Shown here: positions 8,645 through 15,600 of the stretch, piece after piece
Position numbering within the stretch: position 1 is the stretch's first letter
How the letters are laid out: each line of letters starts with the position of its first letter
Translations under genes and position numbers: made by a program
Source of the DNA: Deltaproteobacteria bacterium UBA1386
GTDB lineage: Bacteria; Desulfobacterota; Syntrophorhabdia; Syntrophorhabdales; Syntrophorhabdaceae
Assembly: GCA_002305765.1 (NCBI GenBank)
Contig: DBQU01000090.1
Location: 1 to 50,250 of the forward strand
Direction: 5' to 3'
Length of the DNA: 50,250 nucleotides
The notes under the pieces: model-generated
Database searches by the model: none
The model's input: the letters and a program-made list of their open reading frames with translations, nothing else
What the model was told of the DNA's origin: nothing

Positions 8645-8812
8645 CGTCAGTCCGGCGAAGGCCGGAATCCAGGAAAGACTGGCAGTAGATGACCACTGAA
8701 TGGTGAAAGATCCGACAATACCTCCCGCATTCCACTGTTCCTGCCGTATCCTTTTGAGGGCTTTCTGCTTCAACAGGACTCTTCCTGGATTCCGGCCTTC
8801 GCCGGACTGACG
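8645..8812. repeat. Perfect 31-bp inverted repeat, REP-like
   Basis: Arms at 8645-8675 and 8782-8812 are exact reverse complements and each contains the internal palindrome CCGGCGAAGGCCGG with GGAATCCAG. This is the layout of widespread repetitive extragenic palindromes in proteobacteria (compare the Neisseria dRS3-type ends). The 106 bp between the arms shows no gene. Confidence 0.75.
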
Positions 8813-8905
8813 GACTGGAACTGTGAAGGACTGACGGACTGGAACGGAAGCCGGACCGGGGACCGACATTGCCAGGGGCCTGTCAGGCGATTCAAGCGGC
8901 TGCGG
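8804..8905. repeat. 24-bp direct repeat followed by the TTCAAGCGG motif
   Basis: GGACTGACGGACTGGAAC starts at 8804 and again at 8828 (period 24). It is followed by GTCAGGCGATTCAAGCGGCT near 8880-8900. The block matches the element order at 1-110. It lies at the 3' end of trmO. Confidence 0.6.
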
Positions 8906-8913
8906 TGACGTGT

Positions 8914-9396
8914 TCATTCCCTTCCCTTCGGTTTCGGTCTGTTCTCCTTGCCCTTGAACCATCCCTCCTTCGCGTGCGGGAAACAATCGAAGCGGGCGAC
9001 GTAGGGCTTGATGTCGACAAGCGGCGTGCCGTCGAGGACATCTATGCCCGCGACCTCGAGCGTGCTGCCGTTTCTTCCGATAAGCTCCACGATGGTGAGT
9101 CCGAGGCAGTTAGGCCGCGCCGGATAGCGGCAGGCGAATATTCCGTGTGGTTCATCATCGAGAAGAACAGGCCGGACCAGTTCGACCCGACCTGCCCTGT
9201 CAAAGGGGTAGATGAGGAATATGTGGGAGAACCCCTCGATATCCTTGAGCCCTTCACGGTATTCCTCATAGATCTCTATGGAACCCACCGCGTCCGGCCG
9301 GAACCTCCCCTGTATCGGTGTCTCCTCCTTCGTTCTGAAAGGAGAATGGATAACCCCTATGGGCCTCACAATGAACTGCAATCCTTCGTCTTTCAT
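8914..9396 (-). CDS. trmO: tRNA (N6-threonylcarbamoyladenosine-37-N6)-methyltransferase TrmO
   Basis: A 160-residue TsaA/YaeB-family protein. TrmO uses S-adenosylmethionine to methylate t6A37 in tRNAs that read ACN codons. Family motifs are clear: PIGVIHSPF near the N-terminus, IEGFSHIFLIYPFDRA, ARPNCLGLT (usually RPNPIGLT; Cys replaces Pro here) and DVLDGTPLVDIKPYV. It has the beta-barrel core and lacks the extra C-terminal domain of the longer E. coli protein. The start at 9396 has GGAAAGGACAGAG upstream. The C-terminus is basic (KGKENRPKPKGRE), which fits tRNA binding. Confidence 0.88.
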   Translation of the reverse strand: MKDEGLQFIVRPIGVIHSPFRTKEETPIQGRFRPDAVGSIEIYEEYREGLKDIEGFSHIFLIYPFDRAGRVELVRPVLLDDEPHGIFACRYPARPNCLGLTIVELIGRNGSTLEVAGIDVLDGTPLVDIKPYVARFDCFPHAKEGWFKGKENRPKPKGRE

Positions 9397-9454
9397 CTCT
9401 GTCCTTTCCCAAAATGATTGTTTCAGTCCCTGTTCCTTCCTTGTCTTTGGTCTC

Positions 9455-9499
9455 TAACGCTTAAACGGCTCAAGCGATTCAAGCGGTTCAAGCCGTCTC
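9455..9499. repeat. 9-bp tandem repeat (TTCAAGCGG family)
   Basis: Successive 9-mers read CTTAAACGG, CTCAAGCGA, TTCAAGCGG, TTCAAGCCG immediately downstream of the CopA gene. This is the clearest array of this family in the window. Related units occur at 91-110, 746-790 and 8880-8900. Confidence 0.65.
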
Positions 9500-11686
9500 T
9501 CAGTCCTTAAAGAACTTCAGCCTCAACGAATTGCTCACCACCGATATGGAACTTATGACCATGGCCACGGCGCCGAAGACGGGCTCCAGCCTTATGCCGA
9601 AGAAGGGGTAGAGCGCGCCGAAGGCGATGGGGATGCCGTGGACATTGTAGATGAACGCCCAGAAAAGGTTCTGCTTGATGACGCGCATGGTTTTCCGGGA
9701 GAGCCTGATAAGGCTGACGAGTCGGGACAGGTGGCCTTTCATGAGCACCACGTCCGCCGATTCGATGGCAATGTCCGTTCCTTTACCCATGGCGACGCCG
9801 ATGTCCGCCGCGGCGAGCGATGGGGCATCGTTGATGCCGTCCCCGACCATTACGGTCACTCCCTTCTTCCTGAACTCCTCGACGATGGCCGCCTTCCCGT
9901 CGGGAAGGACGCGATGGAAGTAGCGCTCGATGCCGAGCCGCCCGCTTATGGTCCTCGCCCCGTTCTCACTGTCGCCGGTGATCATGACGGGCTCCACATT
10001 CATCTCCCTGAGTTTTCGCACCACCTCGATAGACTCTTCCCGAACCCTGTCGCTGAAGGTGAGGATGGCCATGAGCCCCGTCTCGCTCCACAGGAGGACC
10101 GGCGAGGCGGCGGACCGCTCCTTCTCCTCGTAAAGGTCCCGGGTCCTGTTGTCGAGAATGTGCCCTTCCTCCTCGTAGAAGGTCCTGTTCCCCATCCGGT
10201 AATCGGCTCCCCCGATCCTCCCTTTGATACCCCTGCCGATGACCGCCTCGAAATCAGTTACGTCAAGGGAGGGTATGCCCGATTCCTGGGCCTTTTTCCT
10301 CAGGGCATCGGAAAAGGGATGCTCGGACTGTTTCTCCAGGTTAAAGGCGATCCGGAGAACCTCTTTCTCGTCGGAGGACGCAAGCGGTATGACGTCGGCA
10401 AGGACGATGACGCCTTCCGTAAGGGTGCCCGTCTTATCGAAGAGGACGTTCCTCGCCCTGTTGGTGAGTTCCAGGGCCTCGGCGCTCTTGATCAGGATCC
10501 CCCTTCTCGCGCCGACCCCGGTGGCGACCATGATGGCCGTTGGGGTGGCAAGCCCCAGCGCGCAGGGGCATGCGATAATGAGGACGCTCACAAAGGATAG
10601 GATCGCGTTTGTTATCCTCGGTTCAGGGCCGAAGAAGAACCAGACCAGGAAAGCGCAGATGCCCACGATGATAACGCTGGGGACGAAGACACCCGCCACC
10701 CTGTCGGCGAGGCGCTGCACAGGCGCCTTCGTGAACTGTGCCTCCTCCACGAGGCGTATGACCCTGGCGAGGACCGTGTCGGAGCCGGTCCTTGTTGTCC
10801 TGACGGTGACCGAGCCCTTGCCGTTGATGGTCCCGCCTATCACCTCGTCATCAGGTTTCTTGTGCGCAGGCATGCTCTCGCCTGTTATCATCGACTCATC
10901 GACATAGGTGCTGCCGGTAAGTACGACGCCGTCGATGGGGACCTTCTCTCCGGGCCGTATAAGTACCGTGTCGCCCACCTCGAGGGCATCAGTGGGGACC
11001 CGTGTTTCGACGCCGTCCTTAAGGAGCACGCACTCCTTGGGCGAGAGCTCGTAGAGGAGCTTGATCGCCGTGTAGGTCCGTGTCTTGGCCTTTGACTCGA
11101 AATACCTGCCGAGGAGGATAAGAGAGATGATCATGGCGCTGGAGTCGAAATAGGTCATGGCCGACACGCCGGCGGCGCGCACCACGTGGGGGAAGAAGGT
11201 GACGAAGGCGCTGTAGAAGAACGCTGCAGATGTACCCACGGATATGAGGGTGTTCATGTCGGCGGTGAAGTGCTTGAGATTGATAAGGGCCGACGCGTGG
11301 AACCTCAGGCCGAAATAGAACTGGACGGGGATGGTGAGCACGAGGAGGATGACGTTGTTCCAGGGCAGTGCCATCCACATGGAGAAGACCATGATGGGGA
11401 CGGTAAGCGATATCGCCCAGCTGAAATCCCTCCTGAGCTCTGTCTCTTCCTTCCGTGCCCGGACCGTGACATCGGCCTCCATGTCCACGTCGTACCCGAT
11501 GTCGCGGATGAGGGAGACCACATCCTTCAGCTCGAGGCCGGTCTTCGGAAGGATGACCGCCTTCTTGAGGGGAAAGTTGACGCGCGCCTCCTGGACCGTT
11601 TCCATCTTGTTGAGCACCTTCTCTATGCGGGCAGCGCACGCCGCGCAGTTCATGCCGGTGATGGGGAGCTCTATTTTTTCGGGCAT
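9500..11686 (-). CDS. copA: Copper-type P1B ATPase
   Basis: A 728-residue heavy-metal efflux ATPase. One N-terminal metal-binding domain has GMNCAAC (Cys14, Cys17). The membrane CPC motif is at 373-375 (IACPCALGLATPTA), which marks Cu+/Ag+ pumps. TGES is in the actuator domain, DKTGTLTEG has phosphorylated Asp417, SEHPF is the HP motif, and GDGINDAPSLAAADIGVAMG is present. About eight membrane helices. The ATG at 11686 has AGGAGAACAGG upstream and replaces a longer in-frame start. The membrane end YNVHGIPIAFG and the last helix agree with Cu+ pumps; the usual YN and MxxS signatures (ISSISVVSNS) support this. It is monocistronic, with no copper-responsive regulator nearby. Confidence 0.93.
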   Translation of the reverse strand: MPEKIELPITGMNCAACAARIEKVLNKMETVQEARVNFPLKKAVILPKTGLELKDVVSLIRDIGYDVDMEADVTVRARKEETELRRDFSWAISLTVPIMVFSMWMALPWNNVILLVLTIPVQFYFGLRFHASALINLKHFTADMNTLISVGTSAAFFYSAFVTFFPHVVRAAGVSAMTYFDSSAMIISLILLGRYFESKAKTRTYTAIKLLYELSPKECVLLKDGVETRVPTDALEVGDTVLIRPGEKVPIDGVVLTGSTYVDESMITGESMPAHKKPDDEVIGGTINGKGSVTVRTTRTGSDTVLARVIRLVEEAQFTKAPVQRLADRVAGVFVPSVIIVGICAFLVWFFFGPEPRITNAILSFVSVLIIACPCALGLATPTAIMVATGVGARRGILIKSAEALELTNRARNVLFDKTGTLTEGVIVLADVIPLASSDEKEVLRIAFNLEKQSEHPFSDALRKKAQESGIPSLDVTDFEAVIGRGIKGRIGGADYRMGNRTFYEEEGHILDNRTRDLYEEKERSAASPVLLWSETGLMAILTFSDRVREESIEVVRKLREMNVEPVMITGDSENGARTISGRLGIERYFHRVLPDGKAAIVEEFRKKGVTVMVGDGINDAPSLAAADIGVAMGKGTDIAIESADVVLMKGHLSRLVSLIRLSRKTMRVIKQNLFWAFIYNVHGIPIAFGALYPFFGIRLEPVFGAVAMVISSISVVSNSLRLKFFKD

Positions 11687-11721
11687 CCTGTTCTCCTTCT
11701 GCTGAATCGCAGCGTGTAAAC

Positions 11722-11750
11722 AGTATAAGACAGCGTTCGGGCAATCACAA
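11722..11750 (-). promoter_or_regulatory. copA promoter
   Basis: On the minus strand: TTGTGA (11750-11745), 17 bp, TATACT (11727-11722), then about 35 bases to the start codon at 11686. Confidence 0.5.
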
Positions 11751-11774
11751 GAAGATGGCGTCTGCACCAATTCA

Positions 11775-11804
11775 TTGACTCAAGAGGGGGCAAAAGTGTA
11801 GTAT
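11775..11804 (+). promoter_or_regulatory. Promoter of the DedA gene
   Basis: TTGACT (11775-11780), 18 bp, TAGTAT (11799-11804). It is divergent from copA with about 90 bp between the two starts. Confidence 0.4.
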
Positions 11805-11849
11805 ACAGGGAATTTTCCCGGCTAAACCGACTCAGGAGGGATGTATAGC

Positions 11850-12494
11850 GTGTTCGAACTCGTCAAGATGGTGCTCGATTTCGTCATCCACATAGACGTC
11901 CACCTGAGCGAACTCATACGGAGCTACGGGCTTTGGACGTATCTCATCCTCGTTCTCATCATATTCTCTGAGACGGGCCTTGTGGTCGCGCCGCTGCTTC
12001 CCGGAGACTCCCTTCTCTTTGCCGCCGGGGCCTTCGCCGCCCGCGGTGATTTCAACATATTCTGGCTTTTTGTCCTTCTCTCGATAGCGGCCGTGCTGGG
12101 CGATACCGTCAATTACTGGGTAGGGAGCTACGTGGGTCCAAAGGTCTTTCATAACGAGAACGTGCGTTTCCTGAACCGGAAGTACCTGGACAGGACCCAC
12201 GAGTTCTACGAGAAGTACGGCGGCAAGACGATCATAATAGCCCGTTTCGTGCCCATCATCCGGACCTTCGCACCCTTCGTCGCCGGCATCGGCAGCATGA
12301 CCTATGGCAAATTCATAAGCTACAACGTCATCGGCGGCATCCTCTGGATAGGGGCCTTCGCCTACGCCGGCTTCTTCTTCGGCAATATTCCCATGGTGAA
12401 GCACAACTTCACCCTCGTCATCTTCGCCATCATCATCCTCTCCGTCATGCCCGGCGTCATCGAGATCATCAAGCACAAGATGAAAAAGGCGTAA
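11850..12494 (+). CDS. DedA-family membrane protein
   Basis: A 214-residue integral membrane protein of the DedA/SNARE-associated (VTT) family. Members support lipid-carrier recycling (undecaprenyl phosphate or phosphatidylethanolamine flipping), membrane energetics and envelope stability. Family features are E-T-G-L near FSETGLVVAPLLPGDSLLF, GDTVNYWVGSYVGPKVF, and the R-F-x-P-x-x-R-T-F-A-P-F-V-A-G block (FVPIIRTFAPFVAGIGSM). The AGGAGGG ribosome site (11834-11840) touches an ATG at 11841 but is nine bases from the GTG at 11850, so I choose the GTG. Near copA only by position. It converges with the PAS kinase. Confidence 0.88.
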   Translation: MFELVKMVLDFVIHIDVHLSELIRSYGLWTYLILVLIIFSETGLVVAPLLPGDSLLFAAGAFAARGDFNIFWLFVLLSIAAVLGDTVNYWVGSYVGPKVFHNENVRFLNRKYLDRTHEFYEKYGGKTIIIARFVPIIRTFAPFVAGIGSMTYGKFISYNVIGGILWIGAFAYAGFFFGNIPMVKHNFTLVIFAIIILSVMPGVIEIIKHKMKKA

Positions 12495-12639
12495 AGATGG
12501 TTCCAGAGTTCAAGGGCAAAGACAAAGAAAGAGGGCGGACAGCGCGGTACGGGATCTCCGTTTTCCCGGACGCAGCGCAACGGACCATCTCCTCATCTTT
12601 TGCTTTTTACTCTTGAACTCTTGAACTCTGGAACCGTCT
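12495..12639. terminator. Inverted repeat between convergent genes
   Basis: GGTTCCAGAGTTCAAG (12499-12514) is the perfect reverse complement of 12620-12635, with weaker pairing further in. CTTGAACT is doubled on the right arm. The arms sit directly at the two converging gene ends, so a bidirectional terminator or processing hairpin is likely. The loop is over 100 bases and holds no gene. Confidence 0.5.
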
Positions 12640-15600
12640 TTACTTCCTGTCCAGCACTTCCCTTATCTTTCTGAGGAGGGTTGCCGGGGTTATGGGTTTG
12701 CCGAGGAAGTCGTATTCTTCGTTGAGCATGCCTTTTTCCTGGATTATGTCGTCCGTGTACCCGCTCGTGAAGATGACCCTGGTGGACGGGTCGATGAGGC
12801 GTATGGCCTCGCAGGCCTCCTTGCCGTTCATCCTGGGCATGACGACGTCGAGGATGACGAGGGAGATCTCGCCCCTGTGTCTTCGGAAGGTTTCGACGGC
12901 CATTGCGCCGTCGTTGGCAGCGAGGACCGTGTATCCGTGGTCCTGAAGGACCTGGACGGAGAGTTGGCAGAGGTCGGCGTTGTCCTCGGCGATGAGGACG
13001 GTTTCCGTGCCGCCGATGATGGCGGCCGACCTTTCCTCACGCGCCGGTTCCAGCCACACAAGGGGGAGGTACACGCAGAAGACGCTTCCCTCACCGGGAC
13101 GGCTCGTGACGTCTATGTAGCCATTGTGCTGCTTGATGATGCCGTAGACGATGGCGAGTCCGAGGCCGGTGCCCCGTCCGACCCCCTTGGTGGTGAAAAA
13201 GGGTTCGAAGATCTTTTCCAACACCCTGCTATCCATGCCGATGCCTGTATCCGAGATGGCTATGAGGGCGTACTCCCCCGCTCTGCCGTACCCGTGCGTT
13301 GTGATGAACTCATTGCCCACGGTGGCCCTGTCGACGGTGATCGTCAGCTTCCCTCCCCGGGGCATGGCGTCGCGGGCGTTCGTGACGAGGTTCATGATCA
13401 CCTGGTCGAGTTGACCAGGGTCCGCCATGACGACGAGGCGTTCTGAATTCCTGTGTATCCTGAATTCCACGTCTTCCGGTATGAGCCGCTCGAGAAGGCG
13501 GTGCAGCTTTTCCACGGTATCGTTTATGACCACGGGCTTGAGGTTGATGACCTGTTTCCTTGAGAAGGCAAGGAGGCTTTGGGTGAGATTGGCCGCCTTT
13601 TCGGAAGAGACGAGTATCTGGGAGGCGTAGCCGTAAAGAGGATTTTCCTTGTCCATCTTCATTTGCAGGAGACTTGCGTATCCCATGATGGCGCTCAGGA
13701 GGTTGTTGAAATCATGCGCGACCCCTCCCGCAAGTGTCCCCACGGCCTCCATCTTCTGCGATTGCAGGAGTTGGGACTCGAGGTGCTTGCGTTCCGTGAT
13801 ATCCCGGGCAATGCCGCACAGGCCCGTTATTTCGCCGCGGTCGTTCTTCAGAGGGACCTTGATGGTGTGAAAGACATAGACTGTGGCGGCCACGGGACGT
13901 GCCATTTCTTCCTCGATCGTCTCGCCCTTAAGCACGCGGCCATCGACCGTTTCGATGTGGTCGGCCGTTTTGTCGGGGAACAATTCCCGGTCGGTAGCGC
14001 CCAGTATCTTTTGCATGGGAATGCCGAAGAGTTCCGACATGGCCCCATTGGCGACGATGTAGCGGCGGTCCCTGTCTTTGATGAAAATGGCGTCCCGGGC
14101 GCTGTCGATGACCGCCCGCAGGCGGGACTCGGATACGCTCAGGGCCTCCTGGGCCGCCTTCTGTTTCAAGAGCCGGATCATTCCCTGCGCCATGAGCTGT
14201 AACTGGTTGATATCCGATTCCCCGTATTCGTTCTCTTTGTTGCCCACACCGATGACGGCGACGATCCTCTCCCCGTCGAAGATGGGGACGCCCAGGTGTC
14301 GCCTCACCTCCACATGGCCCTCGGGATGGCCTTTGCGGGTAACGCCCGGGGCGGCGTAATCGTTGGTGATGATCGGCCTGCGTCTACGCACCGGGTCTCC
14401 CCACATGCCGGTTGTCTCAAGGGGATAGGAAATGGGTTTGTCCTGGATGCGGCATTCCTCCATGGCTTTCTTCGACCAGGAATGCATGGTGAGAACGGAT
14501 TCGTCGTCGTTGAGGAACGCGAGATAGCCTATGGCGCTCTTCGTGAACCGGATCGATTCCTCGAGTGTGAAGGCGGTTATCTCCTCCAGGGGCCGGTTGC
14601 CCATCTGGTGGATCCTGAGGAGGGCCTCCGTCCGCGATTCGTCGAGGCGCAGCCGCTCCTCGGTCCTCTTGTGTTCCGTTATGTCCGTGTGGGTCCCTAT
14701 GACGCGAAGCGGCCTGCCGTCCCCGGTCCACCGTATGACCTTGCCCCTGTCGAGTATCCATTTGTAGGTGCCGTCCTTGCACCGCATCCGGTACTGGCTG
14801 ATGTAGACGGATGACCTGCCTTCCAGGTGGTCTTCGAGCCGGGCATGGACATCATCCCTGTCGTCAGGGTGCAGGCGTGTGTCCCACTCCTCGATGGAAT
14901 CGCCGATCTCCTTGTCCGCATAGCCGATCATCTCCTTCCATTGCCCGGAAAAATAGACCGTGCCGGCCTGCGCGTTCCAGTCCCACAGACCGTCACCGGC
15001 GCCTTCGAGGGCGAACTGCCATCGCTCTTCACTCTCTTTCAGGGCCTCCTCGGCCTTCCTGCGCTCCGTGATGTCCCGGGAAAAGGCGCAGACGTATTCG
15101 AACTCATCGTATGGAAGGTAGCTGACGCTTACCTCGACGGGGAACGTGGTCCCGTCCTTCCTGCGGTACACGGATTCAAACTGCTCGGAGCCTTTTTCGA
15201 CGATGTTCCGCCAGTACCGGGGCCAATCCCGAGCCGGACGGTCCGGTTCGATCTCGTAGATCTTCATGGAGAGAAGCTCGTGGCGGTCGTACCCTGTAGA
15301 GAGGCACGCACTGTTGTTCACGTAGGCGATGCTCCCGGTGTTGTCGATCCAGTAGATGCTGTCCACGGCGTTGTCGACGGAGAACTGGGTGAATTTCAGC
15401 GTGCTTTCGGCCCGTTTCAGCCGGGTGATGTCGGTTGTGGTGAAGATGTAGGCCCCACCTTCCATCGGCGACAATTGGACAAGCACGTCGAGCACCTGCC
15501 CGTCCTTCCTCACCCATTTTGTCTCTCCCTGGAAGTCCCGATAGAGCAACGCTCCGACCCGGTCGAATTCCGATCCCTTCTCATAGAGTATGCGAGTGCT

